Shown: positions 1 through 6,344, counted from the stretch's first letter. The stretch: DNA of 11,068 bases from CAYLZW01 sp964388085 (GCA_964388085.1 CAYLZW010000201.1:1-11068), one strand, 5' to 3'. The notes: generated from the sequence alone by a model not told the origin. Made by a program: numbers and translations.

Positions 1-1396
1 CCTGGCCCTTCTCGTCGCGCAGGAAGGCCCGCATGTCCTCCACGAGCGCGCGGTCGCCAGCCTTCTGCTCCTCGAGGAAGGCCTGGACGCGCTCGAGGGC
101 GGCGCGATCGTGTCCCTTCTGCTCCTCGAAGAGCCCGCGCATCTCGGCGGCGAGCGCGCGCTCGCTCTCGCGCTGCTCGCTCAAGAACGCTTGCAGCGCT
201 GCGAGCAGGCCGCGGTCACCTTCCTTCTGGGCCGTGAGCGACGTGCGCAGCTCCTCCGCGAGCTTGCGGTCGCCTGCCTTCTGCTCCTCGAGAAAGGAGC
301 GCATCTCAGCCGCGTGCTCGCCGGCCGACGACGCGGCTCCCTCGGCGACGCCGGCCGCCTTCTCGAGCAGCACCAGCAGGCCCTGCTCGCGCGCCGCGTC
401 GTGCTTGGCGCGCTCCGCGAGCTGCTCCCGCCACACCTCGGCGCGCTCCTCCTCGAGGCTCACGAGGGCCGCGAGCCGATCCTCCGACACCTTGGCGAGC
501 GCGGCCGCGCGCTCCTCGAGGACGGAGGACGCCTTCGACACCGCGCGCTCGACGAGCTCATCGTGCGCCTCGCTGGCCGCGGCGAGCCCGCGCTCGAGGC
601 CTTGGCGGAGATCGAGGGCGGCCTTCTCGACGGACGCCTTGAGCGCCTCGGCCAGGGCCTCGTGTCCGCCGACGAGAGAGTGCTCGAGGGTGGGCAGGCG
701 CGTGGCCACGTCCGCCATGCGCTCGACGGCGGCGGGCAGGTTCTCGCCGAGGAGGCCGAGCTTCTCGAAGGCGGCGAGCTGCCGCGCGACGAGGGTCTGC
801 TCGTGCAGCGGGCCCGACACGGCGGCGTCTACGGACTCGAGCACACGCTGCTCGGCGCGGCGCACCACGACGGCGGCGAGGCCCAGCATCGCCGAGGAGG
901 AGATGCCGGCGACGCTCGTCCCGAAGGCGCGCGAGAGGCCCTTCATGGGCGCGAGCAGGGCGGCGCGCAGCGCGCCGACGTCGGTGGACACGCCGAGCGC
1001 GTCACGCGCGCCGACGAGGGCGTCGACGAGACCGACGAAGGTGCCGAGCAGGCCGACGAGCACGAGCGCGCTCACGAGGTAGTGGGTCATGGCCTCGCCG
1101 CGCGCCATGTGCGGGCGCTCTCCGCGCAGGCGAAGCTCGACGAGACGGTAGGCCTCCGGGCTGCTCGTCCTGAGGCCCTCCGCGTCGCTCTGACCGGCGA
1201 AGGTGCCGAGCTGCGCCTGCATGCGATCGAGCTGCCGCGCGCGCAGCACCAGCCCGGCGAGGCCCGCGACGAAGCCCGCGAGGATGACCGCCACCAGCAC
1301 GCGCGAGAACGAGTCCTCGACGGGATAGGTGCTGAGCGCCCACACGGGCAGCGCGGCGCCGAGCACGCCGACGAAGAGTACGAGCGCACGAGTCAC
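1..1396 (-). CDS. MotA/TolQ/ExbB-like membrane protein with repeat tail, DUF802-like (3' end beyond window)
   Basis: The reading frame starts with GTG at 1396 and stays open for 465 codons to the left edge, so the C-terminus is missing. Visible parts in order: hydrophobic segments at about residues 5-21 and 33-51; a cytoplasmic stretch of about 55 residues; a segment at about 106-124 containing GLLGTFVGL (Thr119); and one at about 157-178 beginning FGTSVAGI (Thr160). The last two match the channel-lining helices of TolQ/ExbB/MotA proteins, where such Thr residues are conserved. After residue 180 comes a long Ala/Glu/Leu-rich, probably coiled-coil tail that ends in 18-residue repeats from residue 368. 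The channel core plus repeats next to a DUF3348-like gene points to the DUF802 family (recalled, not searched). The likely role is an inner-membrane proton-channel or motor subunit. The start overlaps the stop of the upstream gene by 4 bases (GTGA) and has a strong ribosome site, so the two genes are translationally coupled. The channel-like fold is well supported; the family name and function are less certain. Confidence 0.8.
   Translation of the reverse strand, partial: MTRALVLFVGVLGAALPVWALSTYPVEDSFSRVLVAVILAGFVAGLAGLVLRARQLDRMQAQLGTFAGQSDAEGLRTSSPEAYRLVELRLRGERPHMARGEAMTHYLVSALVLVGLLGTFVGLVDALVGARDALGVSTDVGALRAALLAPMKGLSRAFGTSVAGISSSAMLGLAAVVVRRAEQRVLESVDAAVSGPLHEQTLVARQLAAFEKLGLLGENLPAAVERMADVATRLPTLEHSLVGGHEALAEALKASVEKAALDLRQGLERGLAAASEAHDELVERAVSKASSVLEERAAALAKVSEDRLAALVSLEEERAEVWREQLAERAKHDAAREQGLLVLLEKAAGVAEGAASSAGEHAAEMRSFLEEQKAGDRKLAEELRTSLTAQKEGDRGLLAALQAFLSEQRESERALAAEMRGLFEEQKGHDRAALERVQAFLEEQKAGDRALVEDMRAFLRDEKGQ
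2..295 (-). repeat. 54-bp coding tandem repeats (18-residue period), five full copies plus a partial
   Basis: Residues 368-457 of the MotA/TolQ-like protein form five consecutive 18-residue units (DNA 295 down to 26). A sixth begins at 25 and runs to the window edge. The rough consensus is F-L-x-E-Q-K-x-G-D-R-x-L-x-x-x-M/L-R/Q-x; the Q-K/R and D/E-R pairs and the spaced leucines recur in every copy. The copies differ at many bases, so this is an old, protein-level repeat and not a recent DNA expansion. Eighteen residues equal five turns of alpha-helix (7 + 11), which suits a long straight helical rod. The total copy number is unknown because the array is cut by the window end. Confidence 0.85.
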
Positions 1397-2154
1397 AGAG
1401 TCCTCCGTTGTTCCGAGGCGGCGCGCGCGAGCGCGCGGATGCGTCCCGCCTCGTGGGCGAAGACCGCGGCGAGGGTGTCACCGACGAGGCGAAGGTGAGC
1501 GCTGACCCAGCCCGAGGGCTCGAACCAGGGATCGAGATCGACGACGCGGTAGGGATCCGGCAGGGCGGCGAGGGCGGCGCGCGCCTGCTCGCGGAAGCGC
1601 ACGTCCACGGACGCCACGAGGCGCGCCATGAAGACCTCCACCTTCGGCGCCACGGCCTCGGCGAGCGCGGCGTCGAGCGCCTCGAGCCTGGCCGCGCGCG
1701 CGCCGAGGCCGGCGACGCGAGGCGCGAGCTCGAGGCGCAAGGTGGCGAGCGCGGCGCGCAGGTTCACGAAGTGGAGCTGGAGATGCTGCGAGAAGGCCGG
1801 GCGGATGATGCGCACGGCGGACGGGCTGGTGGTGGCGATGCCGCGCAGCTCACGCCGCATGCGCGTCGGGGAAGACACGCGCACGCGAGCGCCGATGACG
1901 TCCGAGAAGCGCCGCTCGATCTCGTCGAGCTGCGAGTCGACGCCCGCCTGCAGATCGCTCGCCGGCACCGGCAGCCAACGGCCCCGATCCTCTTCGGCGA
2001 GGGCCTCGGCGAGGGACACGCTGCCCGCGAGGTCGAGCAGCTGCGGGAGGAAGCGCGTCGGCGGCACCGTCAACGCCGGATCGGGCGGCGTCGCCGTGAG
2101 CGCCCGCACCTGCGCGGTGAGGGGGGCGTGATCGGAGATCAGTCGTGCGCTCAT
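1393..2154 (-). CDS. DUF3348-like protein
   Basis: This is a 253-residue soluble, helix-rich protein from ATG 2154, rich in Ala, Leu and Arg, with no signal peptide or membrane segment. It resembles DUF3348 proteins in length and plan. An N-terminal segment (MSARLISD...) leads into a Leu-rich stretch, then a helix with DSQLDEIERRFSDVI at about residues 72-86. A central region at about 118-170 has the pattern FSQHLQLHFVNLRAAL followed by LEALDAALAEAV. The C-terminal helix has W-V-S-A-H-L-R. The family function is unknown; I recall it beside DUF802 and OmpA-family genes. The gene overlaps the channel-like gene by four bases. The start is uncertain: ATG 2166 and TTG 2187 lie in frame upstream, and none has a good ribosome site. 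ATG 2154 is preferred because residues upstream of it look unlike a protein start, but it sits in the middle of an 18-bp palindrome. The family assignment is from memory of the sequence pattern. Confidence 0.72.
   Translation of the reverse strand: MSARLISDHAPLTAQVRALTATPPDPALTVPPTRFLPQLLDLAGSVSLAEALAEEDRGRWLPVPASDLQAGVDSQLDEIERRFSDVIGARVRVSSPTRMRRELRGIATTSPSAVRIIRPAFSQHLQLHFVNLRAALATLRLELAPRVAGLGARAARLEALDAALAEAVAPKVEVFMARLVASVDVRFREQARAALAALPDPYRVVDLDPWFEPSGWVSAHLRLVGDTLAAVFAHEAGRIRALARAASEQRRTL
1402..1406 (-). promoter_or_regulatory. Ribosome binding site GGAGG fixing the GTG start at 1396
   Basis: The minus strand reads GGAGG, then five bases, then GTG. The site lies inside the 3' end of the upstream DUF3348-like gene, whose TGA stop overlaps the GTG. 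This supports GTG 1396 over any internal start and indicates translational coupling. Confidence 0.75.
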
Positions 2155-2162
2155 GAGCGCAC
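2145..2162. promoter_or_regulatory. 18-bp perfect palindrome over the DUF3348-like start codon
   Basis: The sequence GTGCGCTCATGAGCGCAC is identical to its reverse complement. The ATG at 2154-2152 (minus strand) lies at its centre. In mRNA it could pair only as a dimer or a very tight hairpin; in DNA it has the shape of a dimeric regulator site. No function is shown, and self-complementary GCGC-rich words are fairly common in such DNA. Confidence 0.4.
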
Positions 2163-2242
2163 ACATGTAGCAGAAGGTGCGTCTCAACTACTGCGTTGAC
2201 TTTTTGCAAGGTGCGCTTTTCGAGAGCGCGGACGGCTCGCGA

Positions 2243-2285
2243 GCGAAAGGCGAGCTTCCTCGCGCCTTACACCCGGCGAAAGGCG
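2243..2285 (+). repeat. Direct repeat GCGAAAGGCG, two copies 33 bp apart
   Basis: Exact 10-base copies occupy 2243-2252 and 2276-2285, and similarity continues into a following AG. The period of 33 bp puts both on the same face of the helix. This is a possible regulator binding pair in the divergent promoter region; chance remains possible. Confidence 0.4.
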
Positions 2286-2298
2286 GAGATCTGGCGAC

Positions 2299-2322
2299 CG
2301 TGATCGATCGCGATGGATCACG
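2299..2322. promoter_or_regulatory. Inverted repeat CGTGATC-N10-GATCACG, candidate operator
   Basis: Two perfect 7-base arms (2299-2305 and 2316-2322) flank a 10-base spacer, the usual geometry for a dimeric helix-turn-helix regulator. A further GATCAC lies at 2337-2342. It is about 170 bp upstream of the dauA start and 145 bp from the DUF3348 start, so it could serve either promoter. Confidence 0.3.
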
Positions 2323-2433
2323 ACGCCGGGGCACCAGATCACAACGGAACCCGCCTGGCCGGGCTCTCATTGGACGGTGAAAGCGGCCGCGTTACGCCGT
2401 GCTGGGGTATTTCCCACGGGGGTAACCGCACAA

Positions 2434-2465
2434 TTGACAGGCTCGATCGTGGGGCGCACGGTACA
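2434..2465 (+). promoter_or_regulatory. Weak candidate promoter for dauA
   Basis: A perfect -35 consensus TTGACA sits at 2434-2439, about 50 bases upstream of the GTG start. No good -10 box follows at 16-18 bp; the nearest A/T-containing word is GGTACA at 2460-2465. The -35 box alone is weak evidence. Confidence 0.25.
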
Positions 2466-2477
2466 GCCGCCTTTGCC

Positions 2478-2482
2478 GGAGG
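2478..2482 (+). promoter_or_regulatory. Ribosome binding site GGAGG that sets the dauA start
   Basis: GGAGG is followed by seven bases and then GTG at 2490. The frame is also open upstream to an ATG at 2313, but that ATG has no such site, and the 59 residues it would add do not look like a SulP N-terminus. GTG 2490 is therefore preferred. Confidence 0.8.
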
Positions 2483-2489
2483 CTTCGAC

Positions 2490-4226
2490 GTGGATCCTCA
2501 CACAGCGTTTCCGCGGCTGCCCTTGGCGACGGCCCTGCGTAAGAGTTTGCGCGCCGGCTACGGTGCCGCCGAGCTGCGCGCGGATGTCCTCGCCGGCGCG
2601 GTGGTCGGGGTCGTCGCCGTACCGCTCTCCATGGCGCTCGCGATCGCCTCCGGCGTTCCCCCGCAGTATGGGCTCTACACGGCCATCGTCGCCGGCGTCG
2701 CCATCGCGCTGACCGGCGGCGCGCGCCTGCAGGTCTCCGGCCCGACGGCGGCGTTCGTCGTCGTGCTCGTGCCCGTGACGAACGAATTCGGCGTCGGCGG
2801 GCTGCTGGTGGCGACGCTGATGGCAGGCGTCATCCTCGTCGGCATGGGCATCGGCAAGCTCGGGCGCCTCATCGAGTACGTGCCGTATCCCGTCACCACG
2901 GGCTTCACGGCCGGCATCGCCGTCGTCATCGCGACGCTGCAGCTCCGCGACGCGCTCGGGCTCGAGGTGGCCGAGATGCCGGAGAGCTACACGGGCAAGG
3001 TCGCCGCGCTGGCGCAAGCGCTGCCGTCGGTGAGCGCTCCCGACGTCGCCATCGCGGCGCTCACGCTGCTCCTGCTCGCCACCTGGCATCGCGTCACGGT
3101 CCGGGTGCCGGGCCCGCTCGTGGCGCTCCTCGCAGGCACCGGCGCGTCGCTCGTGCTCGGGGAGGGGCTCGGCTTCGACGTCGCGACGCTGCGCAGCGAA
3201 TTCTCGTGGGAGATCGACGGCGTCATCGGCCAGGGCATCCCCGCGCTGCCGCCCACGCCGGCGCTCCCCTGGAGGCTGCCGGGACCGGACGGCGCGCCGC
3301 TCGCCATCAGCTTCGAGCTCCTGCGCGCGCTGCTCGGGCCGGCGTTCGCCATCGCCATGCTCGGCGCCATCGAGTCGTTGCTCTCGGCGGTGGTCGCCGA
3401 CGGCGTCACCGGCGATCAGCACGACCCTGACGCGGAGCTCGTCGGACAAGGCATCGGCAACCTGCTCGCGCCCTTCTTCGGCGGCTTCGCGGCGACGGGG
3501 GCGCTCGCGCGTACCGCGACCAACATCCGCTCCGGCGCGCGCACTCCGCTCGCCGCCGTGTTCCATGCGCTCTTCGTGCTGGCCGTCGTGCTCGTGCTCG
3601 CGCCCGCCCTCGGCTACGTCCCCATGGCGGCGCTGGCGGCGCTGTTGTTGATGGTCGCGTGGAATATGAGCGAGGCGCGGCACTTCCTGCGCGCGCTGCG
3701 GACCGCGCCGCGGGGCGACGTCGTCGTGCAGCTCACGTGCTTCGGGCTCACGGTGATGTTCGACATGGTCATCGCCATCTCGGTCGGCGTGGTCATGGCG
3801 GCGCTGCTGTTCATGCGGCGCATGACCGAGGTGACGGGCGCGCGTCTCGTCAGCCACACCGCCTCACCAGGCTCCAGTCCCGTCGACGGCATCGTGGTGT
3901 TCGAGGTCGCGGGCCCGCTCTTCTTCGGCGCCGCGCACAAGGCCATGGCCACCGTCACGGAGGTCGGCTCCGGCGTGCGCGCGGTGGTGATCGACCTCGT
4001 GTCCGTGCCGGTCATCGACGCCACCGGCGTCGTCAACTTGCGCTCGAGCATCGATCGCCTGGCGAGCCGTGGTGTGCCCGTGGTGCTCGCGCGCGTGCAG
4101 GACGAGCCGGCGAAGGTGCTGCGCCGGGCCGGCCTGATGTCCTCGACCATCGGGCCCGCGGCCAGCAGCCTCGACGACGCGCAAGCCCTCGCGCGGGAGA
4201 AGATCGCGGGCCTGCCCTCGAGGTGA
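2490..4226 (+). CDS. dauA: DauA-type SulP family transporter with STAS domain
   Basis: This is a 578-residue inner-membrane anion transporter. In E. coli, DauA carries C4-dicarboxylates such as succinate; other SulP members carry sulfate or bicarbonate. The membrane part has the SulP signature VPLSMALAIASGVPPQYGLY (residues 44-63), then SGPTAAFVVVLVP, GRLIEYVPYPVTTGFTAG, AMLGAIESLL, ELVGQGIGN and MVAWNMSEA. All match my memory of E. coli DauA almost position for position. SulP proteins have 14 membrane helices in two inverted repeats. The C-terminal STAS domain starts near residue 465 (FEVAGPLFFGAAH from 471) and has the D-A-T-G loop at about 510-513. The length agrees with DauA (about 560). 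The start is GTG 2490, chosen for its GGAGG site. The gene converges on a thioesterase gene with only 21 bp between stops. DauA identity is strong; the substrate is inferred. Confidence 0.93.
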   Translation: MDPHTAFPRLPLATALRKSLRAGYGAAELRADVLAGAVVGVVAVPLSMALAIASGVPPQYGLYTAIVAGVAIALTGGARLQVSGPTAAFVVVLVPVTNEFGVGGLLVATLMAGVILVGMGIGKLGRLIEYVPYPVTTGFTAGIAVVIATLQLRDALGLEVAEMPESYTGKVAALAQALPSVSAPDVAIAALTLLLLATWHRVTVRVPGPLVALLAGTGASLVLGEGLGFDVATLRSEFSWEIDGVIGQGIPALPPTPALPWRLPGPDGAPLAISFELLRALLGPAFAIAMLGAIESLLSAVVADGVTGDQHDPDAELVGQGIGNLLAPFFGGFAATGALARTATNIRSGARTPLAAVFHALFVLAVVLVLAPALGYVPMAALAALLLMVAWNMSEARHFLRALRTAPRGDVVVQLTCFGLTVMFDMVIAISVGVVMAALLFMRRMTEVTGARLVSHTASPGSSPVDGIVVFEVAGPLFFGAAHKAMATVTEVGSGVRAVVIDLVSVPVIDATGVVNLRSSIDRLASRGVPVVLARVQDEPAKVLRRAGLMSSTIGPAASSLDDAQALAREKIAGLPSR

Positions 4227-4247
4227 GCGCATGCGCGGCTCCGCTCG

Positions 4248-4682
4248 CTAAAAGCCGCGGCCTTCTATCCGCTCGAAGGCACGACGCCACTCGTCGGGGA
4301 TCGGCGCCTTGGCCTGCGCGGCGTAGTCGAACGACACGACGACGCCTTCGCCCTCGGCCGCGACGCGCGCGTGACGCCGGCTGTACACGGCGTGCTCGAC
4401 GACGAAGCGGTCCGCTTGTACCTCCTTCACGCGCACGCCGATCTCCACCTCGTCGGGGTAGGTGACGGGGAGGCGGTAGCGGCAGCTCACCGAGTGGAAG
4501 ATGGGCGCGACGCCGCTGGGCGCGTTGCCGAGGCCCCAGAGGTTCGCGCGGTCGAAGTACGCCGCGCGCCCGGTCTCGAACCAACGCAGGTACACGACGT
4601 TGTTGACGTGTTGGTACGCGTCCATCTCGCCCCACTGCACGAGGCAGGGGACGACGACGGGGAACCCTTCGAGACCAGCCAT
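4248..4682 (-). CDS. Acyl-CoA thioesterase, 4HBT hotdog fold (YbgC/FadM-like)
   Basis: This 144-residue cytoplasmic protein is of normal length for a single hotdog-fold thioesterase that hydrolyses acyl-CoA or related thioesters. The N-terminal motif W-G-E-M-D-A-x-x-H-V-N-N-x-x-Y is visible at residues 17-31, with Asp21 as the likely catalytic residue, followed by WFETGR (34-39) on the start of the central helix. The later VTYPDEVEIGVRVKEV and FVVEHAVYSR strands are also typical. ATG 4682 has a good site, AGGAGAGGA eight bases upstream. The gene follows nth by 43 bp on the same strand, so the two are probably co-transcribed, and it converges on dauA. The acyl substrate cannot be read from the sequence. 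Confidence 0.9.
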   Translation of the reverse strand: MAGLEGFPVVVPCLVQWGEMDAYQHVNNVVYLRWFETGRAAYFDRANLWGLGNAPSGVAPIFHSVSCRYRLPVTYPDEVEIGVRVKEVQADRFVVEHAVYSRRHARVAAEGEGVVVSFDYAAQAKAPIPDEWRRAFERIEGRGF

Positions 4683-4725
4683 TCGCGTGATCCTCTCCTG
4701 CCGGACGTCGGCCGCGCCGGCTCCT

Positions 4726-5529
4726 CTAACGCTCGCCGCGGGAGCGCACCAGCGCGTTCTCGTCGTCGGCGCGCGCTTCCCAGGCCCCCTCGGCCGAAGC
4801 CTCTCGGCTCGGACACAGCTCGTTGAGCGGGCAGCGCGCGCACGCCGGCTTCTTGGCGGTGCACACGTAGCGCCCGTGCAGCACGAGGGCGGAGCCGGTG
4901 TCGATCCACTGCTCCCGTGGGAACGCGGCGCAGAGATCGGCCTCGACCTTGGCCGGATCCTCGGCCGCGCTCAGGCCGAGGCGCCGGGACACGCGGCCGG
5001 CGTGGGTGTCGACGACGATTCCGGACGCGATGCCGAAGGCGCTACCGAGCACGACGTTGGCGGTCTTGCGCGCCACGCCCGGGAGCGTGACGAGCTCTTC
5101 GAGAGTCCGCGGCACCTCGCCGCCGAAGTCGTCGAGCAGCGCCTGGCTGGTCGCGCGAATGCTCTTCGCCTTGTTGCGGAAGAAGCCGGTGGCTTTCACC
5201 ACGTCCTCGACGTCTTCCTGCGGCGCGGCGGCCAGCTTCGCGGGCGTCGGATAGCGACGGAACAGCTCGGGGGTCACCCGGTTCACGGTCTTGTCCGTGC
5301 TCTGCGCGCTCAGGATGGTGGCGATGAGGAGCTGCCAGGCGTCTTGGAAGTCGAGCTCGACGACGGTGCCTTGCAGGGCACGCGCGAGGCGCCGCTGAAG
5401 CTCGCGGACCTCGTCCGGCGAGCGGGCGCGCACCTTCTTGGCGGGCGCCGGCGCCGCCGGCTTCTTGCGGCCCGTCGCCTTCTTCGTCGCGGCGCCCACC
5501 TTCTTCTTCGTCGTGGTCTTCTTTTTCAC
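4726..5529 (-). CDS. nth: Endonuclease III (DNA glycosylase/AP lyase)
   Basis: This 267-residue base-excision repair enzyme removes oxidised pyrimidines and cuts the abasic site. Residues from about 37 on follow endonuclease III closely. LLIATILSAQSTDKTVNRV is at 67-85. The helix-hairpin-helix is LPGVARKTANVVLGSAFG with catalytic Lys155, and VDTHAGRVSRRLGL carries catalytic Asp174. The [4Fe-4S] ligands Cys223, Cys230, Cys233 and Cys239 have the expected C-x6-C-x2-C-x5-C spacing. One residue more than in E. coli Nth lies between Lys and Asp, a variant I recall as common. Residues 2-36 form an added Lys/Ala/Pro/Thr-rich tail with 12 lysines, absent from the E. coli enzyme. The start is GTG 5529 with AGGAG five bases upstream. 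It is the first gene of a probable two-gene unit with the thioesterase. Confidence 0.96.
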   Translation of the reverse strand: MKKKTTTKKKVGAATKKATGRKKPAAPAPAKKVRARSPDEVRELQRRLARALQGTVVELDFQDAWQLLIATILSAQSTDKTVNRVTPELFRRYPTPAKLAAAPQEDVEDVVKATGFFRNKAKSIRATSQALLDDFGGEVPRTLEELVTLPGVARKTANVVLGSAFGIASGIVVDTHAGRVSRRLGLSAAEDPAKVEADLCAAFPREQWIDTGSALVLHGRYVCTAKKPACARCPLNELCPSREASAEGAWEARADDENALVRSRGER

Positions 5530-5722
5530 GAGGGCTCCTCGGGCGTCCTCTACCGCAGCGCCCGTGCGCTCGCCATCGGGCAGCGCTGGTCGACGACGAG
5601 AGCGGATCCGGGAAGCGCGCGCGGGCGCTCTCCGAAGCTGCGCCTTCCGGCGACAGATCCGACGATCCCCGAGGGGAGAGGCAACGGACGGCGGCGCTCA
5701 CACCAACCTCACGGAGGTCGTC
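5530..5722. other. Divergent intergenic region, nothing clear
   Basis: These 193 bases lie between divergent nth and the chalcone-isomerase-like gene and should hold both promoters. I found no convincing -35/-10 pair or sigma-54 box on either strand. A short dyad CCCCGAGGGG lies at about 5667-5676. Confidence 0.5.
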
Positions 5723-6322
5723 ATGTCAATTCGCCACATCCTACGCGGACGCGCGCTGCTCATCGTCGGCGCGCTCACCCTGCTCTCCCTGCCGGCGCTG
5801 GCCCAGGTCGTCGTGGACGACGTCCGGCTGCCCGAGACCCGAAAGGTAGAGGGGAAGACCCTGCAACTGAACGGCGCGGGTCTACGCACCAAGGTCGTCA
5901 AGCTCTACGTCGGCGCGCTCTACCTCGAAGAGCCCACCACGAACGCGAAGGAGGCGCTCGAGTCGAAGCAGGCAAAGCGCTTCGAGCTGCACGTGCTGCG
6001 AGACCTCTCGAAGAAGCAGGTGGCGGAGACCATCCGTGAGGGCTTCGAGAAGAACTCGGGCGCCGACATGGCGAAGCTGCAGGACCGCCTCACCAAGCTG
6101 GTGAACGCCATCCCCGCCGTAAATCGCGGCCAGGTCATGAGCGTGACCTACGTGCCGGGCGAGGGCACGACCGTCGCCGGCCCCAACAACGAGCCCGTCA
6201 CCCTCGAGGGAGAAGACTTCGCACACGCGATGTTCTCCATCTGGCTCGGCGACAGCCCCGCGCAAGACAGCCTCAAGAAGGAGCTGCTGAAGGGCGGCGC
6301 GCCGAAGACCGCGCAGCGCTGA
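5723..6322 (+). CDS. Exported chalcone isomerase-like protein
   Basis: This is a 199-residue protein with a Sec signal peptide: RHILRGR, then a hydrophobic core, then ALA-Q with likely cleavage after residue 27. It is therefore expected in the periplasm. The mature part matches bacterial chalcone isomerase-like domains. It has the GLRTKVVKLYVGALYL strand pair at about 53-68, then FELHVLRDLSKKQVAETIREGFEKN, VNRGQVMSVTYVPGEGTTV, and the closing MFSIWLGDSPAQDSLKKELL. These bacterial proteins are not known to act on chalcones; a lipid-binding role is possible, and the function here is unknown. ATG 5723 has GGAGGT five bases upstream. An in-frame extension to 5438 is open, but it overlaps nth and would bury the signal peptide, so it was rejected. 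The gene converges on the lipoprotein gene, 22 bp away. Confidence 0.88.
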   Translation: MSIRHILRGRALLIVGALTLLSLPALAQVVVDDVRLPETRKVEGKTLQLNGAGLRTKVVKLYVGALYLEEPTTNAKEALESKQAKRFELHVLRDLSKKQVAETIREGFEKNSGADMAKLQDRLTKLVNAIPAVNRGQVMSVTYVPGEGTTVAGPNNEPVTLEGEDFAHAMFSIWLGDSPAQDSLKKELLKGGAPKTAQR

Positions 6323-6344
6323 CGTCTCGAGGACTCGGCCCCCG

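Larger units (their letters stand above)
2155..2489. other. Divergent intergenic region with short repeats
   Basis: These 335 bases separate the minus-strand DUF3348/DUF802 pair from the plus-strand dauA. I see no convincing gene; short frames here have no family-like protein and no ribosome site. Contents: two exact copies of GCGAAAGGCG at 2243-2252 and 2276-2285 (33 bp apart); an inverted pair CGTGATC (2299-2305) and GATCACG (2316-2322) with 10 bp between; another GATCAC at 2337-2342, 21 bp downstream of the previous one; a small hairpin at 2213-2229; and TTGACA at 2434. The 33- and 21-bp phasing is close to whole helical turns, as in regulator binding regions, but the regulator is unknown. 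Confidence 0.5.

Noticed and set aside
110..1498. Plus-strand frame of 462 codons at the left edge
   Set aside because: It is codon-aligned antisense to the MotA/TolQ-like gene, whose membrane segments, 18-residue repeats, GGAGG site and GTGA coupling show that the minus strand is coding.
2313..2489. N-terminal extension of DauA from ATG 2313
   Set aside because: These 59 residues do not look like a SulP N-terminus and the ATG lacks a ribosome site, while GTG 2490 has GGAGG at ideal spacing.
2367..3857. Antisense frame of 496 codons opposite dauA
   Set aside because: It is a codon-aligned shadow rich in Arg/Asp/Glu/His. The plus strand matches DauA throughout.
4227..4236. Palindrome GCGCATGCGC between the convergent dauA and thioesterase stops as a shared terminator
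   Set aside because: Ten self-complementary bases leave no loop for an RNA hairpin and no T-run follows; chance is likely in this base composition.
5438..5722. Upstream extension of the chalcone-isomerase-like frame
   Set aside because: It overlaps the 5' end of nth on the other strand and would place the signal peptide in the middle of the protein. ATG 5723 has a strong ribosome site.
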